Assembly: GCA_035693025.1 (NCBI GenBank)
Contig: DASSHI010000036.1
Location: 62,001 to 126,000, forward strand
Direction of reading: 5' to 3'
DNA from: VRUE01 sp035693025
GTDB lineage: Bacteria > Actinomycetota > Thermoleophilia > Solirubrobacterales > 70-9
Length of the DNA stretch: 64,000 bases
Shown here: one piece after another, positions 51,297 through 59,298 of the stretch
Layout: every line of letters begins with the position of its first letter
How positions within the stretch are numbered: position 1 is the first letter of the stretch
Program-made: the position numbers and the translations under genes
The notes under the pieces: model-generated
Told to the model about the DNA's origin: nothing
What the model saw: the letters and a program-made list of their open reading frames with translations, nothing else
The model's database searches: none

Positions 51297-51695
51297 ATCT
51301 CTGGACCCCAGGCCGATCCCACGCAGACTCAGGCGGCGGACGCGAGGCGCCGTCATGGCGACGAGCTGACCGCGATCTCAGATGGTCTGGTCTCCCTGCT
51401 GAAGGAGTTCTATGGGCGCGGTCCGACCGAAGCGAAGTCCTACTACCAGGACGATCTCGTCGTCTGCATCCTCCGCGGCGGTTTCACGCGCGTTGAGCAG
51501 ACGCTCCTCGACGGCGGCCGTGGCGCTGCGGTGATCGAACAACGAATGGCCTTCCAGGAGATGATGCGACATCGCTTCGAGGAGGTCGTCGAAGGCGCAA
51601 CCCGTCGCAAGGTCATCGGGTTCATGAGCGGTAATCAGCAGGATCCGGACATGATGTGTGAGGTCTTCATCCTCGCTCCGACCGATCTGATCTGA
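51297..51695 (+). CDS. DUF2294 paralogue without a standard start codon
   Basis: An open frame of about 130 codons follows the in-frame TAA at 51285-51287. It encodes a full DUF2294 domain: HGDELTAISDGLVSLLKEFY, DDLVVCILRGGFTRVEQTLL, RMAFQEMMRHRFEEVVEGAT and KVIGFMSGNQQDPDMMCEVF. Yet no ATG, GTG or TTG occurs before the domain; only ATC 51297 or CTG 51366 could serve. It is either a gene with a rare start or one that lost its 5' end. It was aligned by eye to the divergent copy at 50825-51253. Confidence 0.6.
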   Translation: MSGPQADPTQTQAADARRRHGDELTAISDGLVSLLKEFYGRGPTEAKSYYQDDLVVCILRGGFTRVEQTLLDGGRGAAVIEQRMAFQEMMRHRFEEVVEGATRRKVIGFMSGNQQDPDMMCEVFILAPTDLI

Positions 51696-51895
51696 GCAGA
51701 GGGCGGCTACGAACCACGGTTTGTCCGGACCCGAGGGCGCGGTACAGCCTTTTCTTACGAATGTCTAGAAGGGACGCGCCTTGCCGGCTGCCGCACTCAG
51801 GATTCGAGTTCCCGCGAAAGCCGATCAATTGGCTCAGAACGGGCGGTCTTGAATTGGGGAGCGACCCCAACCCCCCTCGCCTGGGCCGAGGGCAC

Positions 51896-52099
51896 TCAGT
51901 TGTCAGCGTCGCTGAGCCTGAGGCTGACCACATGGTCCGGGTTTACCCCGGTCCGCTCGCCGGTGCTTTTATCGGTGAACCAAGCGAACCTGGAGCTGCC
52001 TGACCTCGCGGCGTCCGAGAGCGCCTTCTCGACCTCGCCCAGCGATCCCTCAACGCCGATGACATCGCCGCTGACCGTCATGATCTCCGGATGACTCAC
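51896..52099 (-). CDS. Small protein, second of a coupled pair
   Basis: 67 residues from a GTG that overlaps the upstream stop (GTGA). The sequence reads like a compact alpha/beta unit: IMTVSGDVIGVEGSLGEVEK, ARSGSSRFAWFTDKSTGERT and GVNPDHVVSLRLS. No known family. The overlap and protein-like composition support it. Confidence 0.6.
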   Translation of the reverse strand: MSHPEIMTVSGDVIGVEGSLGEVEKALSDAARSGSSRFAWFTDKSTGERTGVNPDHVVSLRLSDADN

Positions 52100-52296
52100 G
52101 ACCGTGCAGTGTCGTTCGCGGTCGATTTGGAGCGACGAAGGCGGGAGAGCGCACCGTCGTATGCCTGCTGGAGGGCCCTGAGCCGCTGGGGACTGGTCGG
52201 GCGCCCACTGTAGACGCGCGCTCGGTACAGATCGAGACGCTCGCGCCGATAGCGCACTTCAGCCGCAAGCATCTCTTCTTGATTGAGCTGGGTCAT
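52096..52296 (-). CDS. Small helical protein, first of a coupled pair
   Basis: 66 residues, basic and helical (EEMLAAEVRYRRERLDLYRA, SPQRLRALQQAYDGALSRLR). Its promoter would lie in the AT-rich 107-base gap before the divergent DUF1345-like gene (contains CTAGAAATAATAGTCTAG). No domain recognised. It is coupled by a 4-base overlap to the gene at 51896-52099. Confidence 0.6.
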   Translation of the reverse strand: MTQLNQEEMLAAEVRYRRERLDLYRARVYSGRPTSPQRLRALQQAYDGALSRLRRSKSTANDTARS

Positions 52297-52403
52297 GTCG
52301 AGAGCTTCATTAGATGCATGATGCAGAAAACTAGAAATAATAGTCTAGCTTGGATGAATGCCCACGAAGGTCGCCGTCGCGCCAGTCCCGTGCGCCTGGT
52401 GGC

Positions 52404-53096
52404 ATGGGCGTGAGCATGGAGCATCTGCACGAGGAGGAGATCGAGTCCCGGTATGAGGCGACGCTCGGCGTCGCACTGGTGATCGTTCTGCAGGTCACGC
52501 TCGCGCTCGTGAGCCTAGGAGGGGGCTGGACGCTCATCGGGCTCTCGGGTTGGGTCTGGCTGATTCCCGTCGTCCCCGAGGCGGGCCTGTTGTTGCTGCT
52601 CGCCGGGTCGGCGCCCCGGCATCGTCTGGAGCAGATGGGCAAGCGTCGCACCGTGGCACTTGCACTGGTAGGGGTTATCACCGCGGCCAACGTGCTGGCA
52701 CTCGGCGCTCTGATCGCCTCGCTGCTGAGTGGGAATGAGAAAAGCGGCGGGGAGTTGCTCTTCAAGGGAGCGACGATCTGGAGCACGAACGTCATCACGT
52801 TCGGCCTGCTGCTCTGGGAGTTCGATCGCGGTGGGCCGATACATCGGAGCAGGCCCGATCCACCGCCGCGGGACTTCCAGTTTCCTCAGGATGAGAATCC
52901 GCGACTCGCCGAGCCGAACTGGTACCCGCGACTTGCCGACTACGTGTACGTCTCGTTTACCAACGCAATCGCATTCAGCCCCACGGATGCCCTGCCGCTG
53001 ACCCGGCGCGTGAAGATGATGATGCTGGCCGAGTCGGCGATCTCAGCTACGACCGTGCTGCTGGTGGCTGCACGGGCCGTGAATATCCTCGGCTGA
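52404..53096 (+). CDS. DUF1345-like integral membrane protein
   Basis: 230 residues from ATG 52404 (ATG 52416 also possible). Four to five membrane segments: LGVALVIVLQVTLALVSLGG, GWVWLIPVVPEAGLLLLLAG, VALALVGVITAANVLALGAL, a short one at ATIWSTNVITFGLLLWEF and the C-terminal AISATTVLLVAARAVNIL. The conserved YVYVSFTNAIAFSPTDALPL resembles the ion-channel-like signature of DUF1345. Function unknown. Confidence 0.7.
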   Translation: MGVSMEHLHEEEIESRYEATLGVALVIVLQVTLALVSLGGGWTLIGLSGWVWLIPVVPEAGLLLLLAGSAPRHRLEQMGKRRTVALALVGVITAANVLALGALIASLLSGNEKSGGELLFKGATIWSTNVITFGLLLWEFDRGGPIHRSRPDPPPRDFQFPQDENPRLAEPNWYPRLADYVYVSFTNAIAFSPTDALPLTRRVKMMMLAESAISATTVLLVAARAVNILG

Positions 53097-53106
53097 CTGC
53101 GGGATC

Positions 53107-53283
53107 TCAGACTTGCCTCCCCCCCTCGTTGGCCCAGCGCTCGGTGTCCGTATGGGCCTGTTCTTCGACTTGCCGTTTGCGCTGGCCCGTCCGGCGGCCG
53201 CCGCATCGCCAACAGGCGCTGTCCTGACTTCCGAAGGGCGCCCCGCAGGCAGAACACAGTCTGGGTATGTGCCGGTCGCGCAT
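53107..53283 (-). CDS. 58-residue zinc-ribbon protein
   Basis: A short frame from ATG 53283 to TGA 53107. It holds two CxxC knuckles: PRLCSACGAPFG and SACWRCGGRRTG, followed by a charged helix (RQVEEQAHTDTERWANEGG). The four cysteines at the spacing of a zinc ribbon make it convincing despite its length. It is convergent with the DUF1345-like gene. It may bind nucleic acid or protein. Confidence 0.65.
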   Translation of the reverse strand: MRDRHIPRLCSACGAPFGSQDSACWRCGGRRTGQRKRQVEEQAHTDTERWANEGGRQV

Positions 53284-53827
53284 TCAAATCGCCGGCGACG
53301 ATAGGGGTCGGTGAGGTGTATAGGGTGCGCCAACGTATCCACCGGCATGTCGGTCCGCGCCCCCCAAACTACGGATCCGCCGATGGCGGCGACTCAGAGC
53401 CTTGAAACTCAGAACCTTGAATGTGGTCATCGTTATCTTGGCCGACCTTCGCTTGCGAAGGGGCAGCTGCGAGGGGGCGGGGATCGGCGATCCCGCGGAG
53501 GTCTGGTTCGAGGGCGGCCTGCGACGCTCCCGGTTCGGGTCCGCGTTTGCGTTTGGCTTGCCGCCGAGGGCTACGTTGAACGAGTCCGCCAGCTGTGGGG
53601 TCACGTCAGCGGAGCGGTCGGCAGAGTCGACTGAGTGTCTATGCACGGGGGTCTCCAATTGGGCCCTACTTTGACTCGATCGACCGAGCCTCCACCGCAG
53701 AGTCCTTCCGGTGGAGCCCCCGTCGCTCGGAAAGCAAGTTCCTGGTGCTTCAGGGCTGGGTTAGTAGCTATACTGTATCAGTATTCATGAAATTTAGTTC
53801 CTTTATCTCAAGTGACGACATGGCGTG
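53284..53827. other. Intergenic stretch, no convincing gene
   Basis: About 540 bases with unusually low GC toward the right end. Several open frames exist on both strands (for example 53402-53674 and 53284-53658), but their composition is not protein-like. An operator-like dyad lies at 53770-53784. Confidence 0.5.
53770..53784. promoter_or_regulatory. Dyad ATACTG-TAT-CAGTAT, operator candidate
   Basis: A perfect 6-bp inverted repeat with a 3-base spacer, in AT-rich DNA 44 bases upstream of the winged-helix gene at 53828. It could be the binding site of that regulator and overlaps a possible -10 region (TATACT). Confidence 0.5.
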
Positions 53828-54118
53828 ATGACTGGCGAAGTTCGGCCCCGTTGGGACTTCATCACCAATCACGCCCATGTCCTGCTTTGCGTCTCTCAGG
53901 ACCCCGGCGTTCGCCTGCGTGAGATCGCCGCTGCGGTTGGCATCACCGAGCGCAGCGCCCACAAGATCCTTTCCGAGCTAGTTGAGGAGGGGTACGTGCT
54001 GCGCGAGCGACACGGGCGTCGCAACCGCTACAAAGTCAAGCCCGAGCTGCCACTTCGCCATCCGCTCGTCCGCGAGCGGGAGGTGGGCGAGCTCCTAGCG
54101 GCCCTTGGCGCCCGTTGA
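53828..54118 (+). CDS. Winged-helix transcription regulator (MarR/ArsR-like)
   Basis: 96 residues from ATG 53828 (GTG directly before). Helix-turn-helix PGVRLREIAAAVGITERSAH with the wing KILSELVEEGYVLRERHGRR-NRYKV, and an N-terminal WDFITNHAHVLLCVSQD. The protein is short, with no ligand domain. It ends one base before the convergent acyltransferase stop. An operator-like dyad lies upstream. Confidence 0.8.
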   Translation: MTGEVRPRWDFITNHAHVLLCVSQDPGVRLREIAAAVGITERSAHKILSELVEEGYVLRERHGRRNRYKVKPELPLRHPLVREREVGELLAALGAR

Positions 54119-56152
54119 TCAGGACACCCCTGCCCTCTTGAGGCCGCGTTCTATCCCGGGGGCCAGGGTGCGGGCGAAGGTCGCGCTCAGGTGGCTTTTG
54201 TCCCGGTAGACGAGGGCGTTGCCGATCACCGCGCGGCAGAGATTCTGGGGGCAGATCTCACGGTTGATGTCGATCAGATGGGCTCCCGGCGACCTTCGGG
54301 CGGCGCGAACGTCGAATTCCTTGTCCTTGTCGTGGACCCGAGGGAAGGCGCATGATTCGAGGTGTTGGAGGTCTTCGGAAACGCAGGACGGGACGTTGCT
54401 GGCCGAGGCGGGGGTGTCCTGGATGACCACGGTGCGCAGACCGGCCCGGTGGATCCGAGTGAGAGTCGCCACGTAGCCGGCTTCCATCGCGGCGGCGGCC
54501 GCCCGTCCGCTCAGTTCTTCTCCTTTGTCGTCGTAGGGGACATAGGCGGTGTCCCCGCTCATCACCACGAGCGCCGACCCGCCCCCCATTTCGATCCGGC
54601 GCAGGGTCTCCTGGCGCCAGGCGTCGCACTGCGAGTACTCGCGGTCGGCGATCATGCTGCGGATTTTCACTTCGCCCGGCGTGCATTCGGCCTTGGTCAG
54701 CATGATCAGGCGCCAGCGGTGCGTTTCCGCCAGCTCCTCCAGTGCCGGGAAGTACTGCATCGCGTGGGAGTCTCCAAAGAGGATCAGCGTGCGCTTGCCG
54801 TTCGAATCGCCGTAGAGGCACTTGTTCGAATTCGTGCCGTTGATCCCGACGAGGCAGCCGTCGTAGTAGGCGCGGGAGCGGTCGGCTGCCGCTCGCAGCG
54901 GGTTGGGCCGAACCGCGGTGGCGCGCTGCTGGGGGTTGGGCTGTTCGTGCAGCGCAGCGGCGCCCTTGACGTCGGACAGCGGCGCGGTGTGCAGGGTCGG
55001 TTGCAGCCGGGTCAGCCCGATGCCGGCGCAGACGCCGATCGCCGTGCAGGCGAGGCCGATCGCGAGCGAGCGGTTCGGCCGGCGCGCAAGTGCCCTGGAC
55101 AGGCGCAGGGGGTCCTCGATCAGGTGATGGGTCACGGCGGTCGGGATCCAGGAGACCGCGACCACCGCGAGGGCGGCCGGAACGGAGAGCGGGCCCAGGA
55201 TCACGGCCGCGAAGATCAACGCGGGCCAGTGCCACAGGTACCACGAATAGGAGATGCGCCCGACGTAGCGGACGGGGGAGAGCGAGAGCAGCCAAGCTGG
55301 GGCTCCCTTGGTCTGGGCGTGGATCGAGGAGCCGGCGAGGATCAGAGCGGCGGTGCCGAGGGTCGGCAGCAGGGCCGCGGTGCCCGGGAATGGCGTGCTC
55401 GCGTCGAAGACGACGGCCGAGTAGACGATCGCGGCGAGGCCGGCCCAGCCGATCCCGGCCGCGATGGCACGGGGGATGCGCACCGCCCCCAGCACCGCCA
55501 GCGACGCTCCCAGGGCAAGCTCCCAGGCCCGCCCGAAGGTCGAGAAGTAGGCGGCCGCGGGCTGGCTGTCGGTGAGGTGGATGCCCAGTGCGAGCGAGCC
55601 CGCCAGGACGATCGCGAGTGTCGCCCAGATCGCCGGGCGCAGAGAGCTCCCGCGGTTTCGCCTGAACCAGGTGACCGCCAGCAGCAGGGTCGGCCAGACG
55701 AGGTAGAACTGCTCCTCGATCGCCAGCGACCACAGGTGCAGCACCGGGCTCGGTTCGACTTCCTGGGCGAAGTAGTCGACCGACTGGGCGGCGAAGTGCC
55801 AGTTGGCCGTGTAGAGGGCCGAGCTAATGATGTCGCCGGAGACTTCCGCCGCGCGCACGGGTGACAGGAGCAGCAGCGAGAGGATGCCGACGGCGGCGAG
55901 GAGCACCGCCGTCAGCGGCAGCAGCCGCTTGGCCCGGCGCGCGTAGAAGCGACGCAGCGATATGTCGCCGGTCGTGTCGAGCTCGCCGAGCAGTAGCCGG
56001 GTGATGAGGAAGCCCGAGACGACGAAGAAGACGTCGACGCCGATATAGCCACCGGCGAAGAAGGCCACTCCCGCGTGGCACAGCAGCACAGCGCCGATCG
56101 CGACGGCGCGCAGACCCTCGATGTCTGGCCGAAAGCCGCTCCTGGCGGACAT
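54119..56152 (-). CDS. OafA/YrhL-type membrane acyltransferase with SGNH domain
   Basis: 677 residues. The acyltransferase-3 domain begins RPDIEGLRAVAIGAVLLCHA (catalytic His) and continues GGYIGVDVFFVVSGFLITRL and LHLWSLAIEEQFYLVWPTLL, with about ten membrane helices up to residue 390. A periplasmic SGNH hydrolase-like domain follows: TLILFGDSHAMQYFPALEEL and, near the end, YRDKSHLSATFARTLAPG. It would transfer acetyl or similar groups to a surface polysaccharide or peptidoglycan. Confidence 0.9.
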   Translation of the reverse strand: MSARSGFRPDIEGLRAVAIGAVLLCHAGVAFFAGGYIGVDVFFVVSGFLITRLLLGELDTTGDISLRRFYARRAKRLLPLTAVLLAAVGILSLLLLSPVRAAEVSGDIISSALYTANWHFAAQSVDYFAQEVEPSPVLHLWSLAIEEQFYLVWPTLLLAVTWFRRNRGSSLRPAIWATLAIVLAGSLALGIHLTDSQPAAAYFSTFGRAWELALGASLAVLGAVRIPRAIAAGIGWAGLAAIVYSAVVFDASTPFPGTAALLPTLGTAALILAGSSIHAQTKGAPAWLLSLSPVRYVGRISYSWYLWHWPALIFAAVILGPLSVPAALAVVAVSWIPTAVTHHLIEDPLRLSRALARRPNRSLAIGLACTAIGVCAGIGLTRLQPTLHTAPLSDVKGAAALHEQPNPQQRATAVRPNPLRAAADRSRAYYDGCLVGINGTNSNKCLYGDSNGKRTLILFGDSHAMQYFPALEELAETHRWRLIMLTKAECTPGEVKIRSMIADREYSQCDAWRQETLRRIEMGGGSALVVMSGDTAYVPYDDKGEELSGRAAAAAMEAGYVATLTRIHRAGLRTVVIQDTPASASNVPSCVSEDLQHLESCAFPRVHDKDKEFDVRAARRSPGAHLIDINREICPQNLCRAVIGNALVYRDKSHLSATFARTLAPGIERGLKRAGVS

Positions 56153-56162
56153 AGAAACTTCC

Positions 56163-56936
56163 TCAGCGTTGGCGGGCGTTCGCGACGCGGGCGAGCCAAT
56201 TGAAGGTCCGGCTCAGCAACTCGGGCCGGAAACGCTCGGTGTGGTGCCCACCTTGGACTACCCACAGATACACGCGCTTGAACTTTAAAGAGTAGGCCCT
56301 GTTCATCGCCGGGGACACAACTCGGTCGCGGCGGCCCTGCACGATCAGCAGTGGGCGCCTGGCGGGGCGGCGCAGGGGCGAGAGCCTTCGCCTCGCCGCC
56401 GAGGCCCCCAGCCCGATGCGTTCGAAGTAGTCGGGGCCGTAGGCGCTCAAGGGCCACTGCCAGTCAAGCAGGTCGGATATTGGCGCCTTCGCGGCCGCGG
56501 CGGTTACGAGCCCGTCGCCTGCCAGAAGCGCGGCGAGGGTGCCCCCGGCCGACGACCCGTAGGCGTAGACCGCGCTCCCGTACCGGGTCCGCAGGCGAGC
56601 CGCTTCTTCGCGTGCCGCCTGGAAGGCCGCCGGCATGTCGCCTAGCGGATAGCGGAGGTAATGGGGAACGAACCCCGCCCGGATCGCGCGCCGGTCCGTC
56701 AGCGATTCGAACGTCGGGTCTTCGTAGAGGAAGGAGCCGCCGTGGATCAGGATCAGCTGCGGGGCGGTCGAGCGAGGGGTGCCGATGGCCGGGGTCGGGC
56801 GCGCTGCGGCGGCGAAGGTGGCCGAGGCGAAGGTGGCCGCTACTGTCAAAGCCAGAAGAGAAAGCCGTAGGCCGGCGAAATCGCGCAACGAGGAAATCAC
56901 GTCAGCGTTCGCTGCGTCGATCCTGATCGTCCCCAT
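56163..56936 (-). CDS. Secreted alpha/beta-hydrolase (esterase-like)
   Basis: 257 residues from ATG 56936; the longer frame runs into the pseudogene beside att4. A signal segment (LRLSLLALTVAATFASATFA) precedes the hydrolase: oxyanion motif LILIHGGSFLYEDP, nucleophile in YAYGSSAGGTLAALL, acid in VQGRRDRVVSP and the histidine in VVQGGHHTERFRP. The acyltransferase gene begins 10 bases after its stop, so the two may act on the same acylated surface polymer. Confidence 0.85.
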   Translation of the reverse strand: MGTIRIDAANADVISSLRDFAGLRLSLLALTVAATFASATFAAAARPTPAIGTPRSTAPQLILIHGGSFLYEDPTFESLTDRRAIRAGFVPHYLRYPLGDMPAAFQAAREEAARLRTRYGSAVYAYGSSAGGTLAALLAGDGLVTAAAAKAPISDLLDWQWPLSAYGPDYFERIGLGASAARRRLSPLRRPARRPLLIVQGRRDRVVSPAMNRAYSLKFKRVYLWVVQGGHHTERFRPELLSRTFNWLARVANARQR

Positions 56937-57001
56937 GAATTCAGTGTGGCGATTCCCAGAGAGTAGGACTGGCTGAGGCCGTTCCGATCGAGTTCGACGG
57001 C

Positions 57002-57216
57002 TAACCTGCACCGAGGATCTCGACTGCGGCCTCGTCAATGCGCAGCCGGTCGCGGCTGCGCAGGAAGAGACGATCAACCTCGAGGCGCTGATGGTCGACC
57101 CAGCGGGGAGACGAGTGACCGCGAAAGAAAAGGAAGCTGGAGTTGGCCCGCAACGAGGTCGCGCGTCTGTTCGTCCTGGCCGTGCAGCCCGATCGGATCC
57201 TGAAGACCCGCGAGGT
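57002..57216 (+). pseudogene. Remnant of the winged-helix regulator of the ICE
   Basis: Translated, CTEDLDCGLVNAQPVAAAQE and INLEALMVDPAGRRVTA match CTGDLDCGIVTTQPVAAAQE and INLGALMVDPAGRRATV of the intact gene at 16337-16912. A frameshift near 57125-57137 then brings in KLELARNEVARLFVLAVQPD in another frame, matching VRLARKEFALLLILAAQPD. Both ends are missing and the homology stops exactly where the att4 arm begins. Confidence 0.8.
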
Positions 57217-57363
57217 GGGTACTAAGTGGGTACTAGGTTGAGCGAAACTAGGTCCAACTCGGATCAACCCGAGCCGCTTGAACAAGCCAAAAACCAGCCT
57301 GGTCAACCAGCGCCAGAGACCTCATAACCCGAAGGTCGCAGGTTCGAATCCTGCCCCGCTATA
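57217..57363 (+). other. Attachment site 4 with conserved upstream arm
   Basis: Tandem GGGTACTAAGT/GGGTACTAGGT (57217-57238), the shared arm with AACAAGCCAAAAACCAGCCT, and the tRNA 3' half from 57321. One C is missing in the acceptor run (CCCCGCT straight after CCTG), so this copy could not fold as a normal acceptor stem. Confidence 0.8.
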
Positions 57364-57365
57364 GG

Positions 57366-57393
57366 AAAAGGCCCCGGAAACGGGCCCTTTTTT
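57366..57393 (+). terminator. Terminator-like hairpin after att4
   Basis: AAAAGGCCCCG, GAAA, CGGGCCC and six T. It is the att1 terminator with one stem base altered. Confidence 0.7.
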
Positions 57394-57423
57394 ATGCATG
57401 AAGTCTGGTGTCGCTTTCTTCTG

Positions 57424-57445
57424 CGGGTACCAACCGGGTACCAAT
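57424..57445. repeat. Tandem CGGGTACCAAC/CGGGTACCAAT right of att4
   Basis: Two adjacent 11-bp copies differing at the last base, in the same relation to att4 as the 8637-8658 tandem to att1. Confidence 0.55.
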
Positions 57446-57517
57446 TTTGCGAATCCCGCTTCGTTGAAGCAGGCTCAGAGTCGGTTGCACCGCCGTCTCG
57501 CCGCCTACTCTCGGGCG

Positions 57518-57742
57518 ATGGAATTGCTGTTCGACTTGCTTCTGCATGCGCCCAAGCGCCTGCGGGCACTGTTTCCAATCGCCCTGGTCGCCGCGATCCA
57601 CTTCTTCCCAGGGCCGACCGAGGCGCTTTTCTGGGCGCGGGTAAAGGCGGAGGCCCAACAGGTGACCTCGATCTTTCGGGCAGGTGTCAGCGGCACTCTG
57701 CGCCACCCCTCCTGCGCTCAGGTTCACCACTGCCGACACTGA
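57518..57742 (+). CDS. Possible small hydrophobic protein
   Basis: 74 codons from ATG. A hydrophobic stretch (LRALFPIALVAAIHFF) is followed by an amphipathic part and a Cys/His-rich end. The composition is plausible for a small membrane protein, but there is no clear ribosome site and no family. It could be non-coding. Confidence 0.35.
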   Translation: MELLFDLLLHAPKRLRALFPIALVAAIHFFPGPTEALFWARVKAEAQQVTSIFRAGVSGTLRHPSCAQVHHCRH

Positions 57743-57758
57743 TGGCGACCCCGCTCGC

Positions 57759-58667
57759 TCAGTGTTCGGCGGGGCCCGCCACCGTCAGCGCGTGACGCTC
57801 GGCATAGTCCTGCAATGGCGCGGAGATCGCGAAGCCCCGCTCCGCGACGAGATAGGACTCCTCCAGCTCGCGCAGTGCCCCGGCCATCAGCAGTAGTGCC
57901 TCGATCGCATGTGCCTCGCCATAGTGGGAGGGCATGGTTCCGTGGCTGCTCAGGTGGCGGTTGAAGCCACCATCAGCGGGGCGGTCGTCTGACTTCAGGA
58001 TTGCGTGCTGCAGCGAGCGCTGGATGAGCGCTCGCCGGTGCGACCAAAAGCCAGCCGTCGTCGGCGGTTCGGTCTCGAACTCCCTCCGCGCCGAGCCGAA
58101 GCTGAAGCCGTAATGATCGTGGACGATGGCACTGATCACGGCTGCGGCCAGAGCTTGTGCGGGGGAGGGGACACCGAGGCGAGCCGCCTTTGCGGCTTCG
58201 GCGGCGAGGCGTTGTAGCCCTGCGAGCTCGGGATGCATGATTTCAACGAGCCGGGCGTCGATTGAATCGAGGATCTCGTCGTTGTAGTCAATAAGCACCG
58301 CATCCCTGGCTGCTTTGTTCGGTGCCTCAAGCAGCTTCGCCACCACTGCGGGACCAGGCACCCAGATCAAACAGATGCCGGTCTCGCAGATGAGGCGATC
58401 GGCTTCGACCCCAGAACCGGGCGACAGTGAGCACCAGTTCGGCGGCGCGAAGTTGAGAAGGAACGACTGCATCAAGCTGAGCAGGCTGTGCCCCTCCTCA
58501 TCGGCCAGGAGCCGGTTAAAGACCCAGTGTGCGAGTCGGGCCATCCCCTCTGGATTGCGTTCGGCCCAGCGGCCAGCGCCAGCCAATGCTTTGTGGCCCA
58601 GCTGCTTCAGCTGAGCTGGGGGCCACGATTGTCCTCCGCTTGCATCATTTTCGGGTTGCGGCTGCAC
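57759..58667 (-). CDS. Protein of unknown function
   Basis: 302 residues from GTG. Helical and soluble: ALAGAGRWAERNPEGMARLA, SLLSLMQSFLLNFAPPNWCS, CLIWVPGPAVVAKLLEAPNK, RDAVLIDYNDEILDSIDARL and EAHAIEALLLMAGALRELEE. No known motif and no membrane segment is convincing. It lies in the att4-att5 segment, divergent from HicBA and the STAND protein, and may be cargo. Confidence 0.65.
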   Translation of the reverse strand: MQPQPENDASGGQSWPPAQLKQLGHKALAGAGRWAERNPEGMARLAHWVFNRLLADEEGHSLLSLMQSFLLNFAPPNWCSLSPGSGVEADRLICETGICLIWVPGPAVVAKLLEAPNKAARDAVLIDYNDEILDSIDARLVEIMHPELAGLQRLAAEAAKAARLGVPSPAQALAAAVISAIVHDHYGFSFGSARREFETEPPTTAGFWSHRRALIQRSLQHAILKSDDRPADGGFNRHLSSHGTMPSHYGEAHAIEALLLMAGALRELEESYLVAERGFAISAPLQDYAERHALTVAGPAEH

Positions 58668-58752
58668 CCCGGCGAGAATAGAGACACTGGCTGACTACGC
58701 CTGAGAGCAGACCACGGAGCCCTAAGCTGGCGTAAGCTAGAGAGGAGCGGTT

Positions 58753-58977
58753 ATGGCAGATGCACGAGAAATCGAGCTGGTCTTCGAGCCCCAGGACGAG
58801 GGTGGCTATCACGTCTACGCGCCCGACCTTCCGGGCCTCCACACCCAGGGCGAGGACATCAACGACGCGATGGCGAACGCCAGCGAGGCGGTCGCTCTCT
58901 ACGTCGAGGGCCTGCGCGAAGACGGCGAACCGCTCGACAGCGGCGTGATCCGCCGCTCGATTCCCCTGCCGGCGTGA
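58753..58977 (+). CDS. hicB: HicB-like antitoxin, copy 2
   Basis: 74 residues, almost identical to copy 1 at 45321-45545, with a few substitutions (Q to R at residue 5, GDDMDD to GEDIND, ES to EP near the end). The 26 bases upstream (GCTGGCGTAAGCTAGAGAGG and the ribosome site) are identical in both copies, so they share promoter elements and may cross-neutralise. Confidence 0.9.
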   Translation: MADAREIELVFEPQDEGGYHVYAPDLPGLHTQGEDINDAMANASEAVALYVEGLREDGEPLDSGVIRRSIPLPA

Positions 58978-59201
58978 GCCCACGCCAGCCGGTCGTCTCC
59001 GGCGAGCGCCTGATCAAGACGCTGCGCAAGGAGGGCTGGGAAGTCGTCCGCCAACGCGGCAGCCACGTCCGCTTGAAGAAGGCGGGGCGCAAACACGCGC
59101 TCGTCGTTCCCCTGCACCGGGAACTCCGTCGCGGCACCCTCGCCGGCATTCTGCGCGATGCCGATCTCAGCGCCGACGATCTGCGGCGCCTGCTCGACTA
59201 G
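58974..59201 (+). CDS. hicA: HicA-like mRNA-interferase toxin, copy 2
   Basis: 75 residues from GTG overlapping hicB. Near-identical to copy 1 with the same RQRGSHVRLKK catalytic region; it differs at IKTLRK, KKAGRKHAL and the last residues (DDLRRLLD). It lies 98 bases before the large STAND gene. Confidence 0.9.
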   Translation: MSPRQPVVSGERLIKTLRKEGWEVVRQRGSHVRLKKAGRKHALVVPLHRELRRGTLAGILRDADLSADDLRRLLD

Positions 59202-59298
59202 CTTCGGCGCGAGCTAATAGACCTGGCCCGATCGGGCGCTGGCGGCAGACCGCTTAACCTTCGCGCTTTGCCCGCGCACGATTTGCATTCACCATCCG

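Noticed and set aside
53284..53658. 124-codon minus-strand frame
   Set aside because: Composition is partly protein-like, but there is no ribosome site or motif, and the frame at 53402 on the other strand is equally open.
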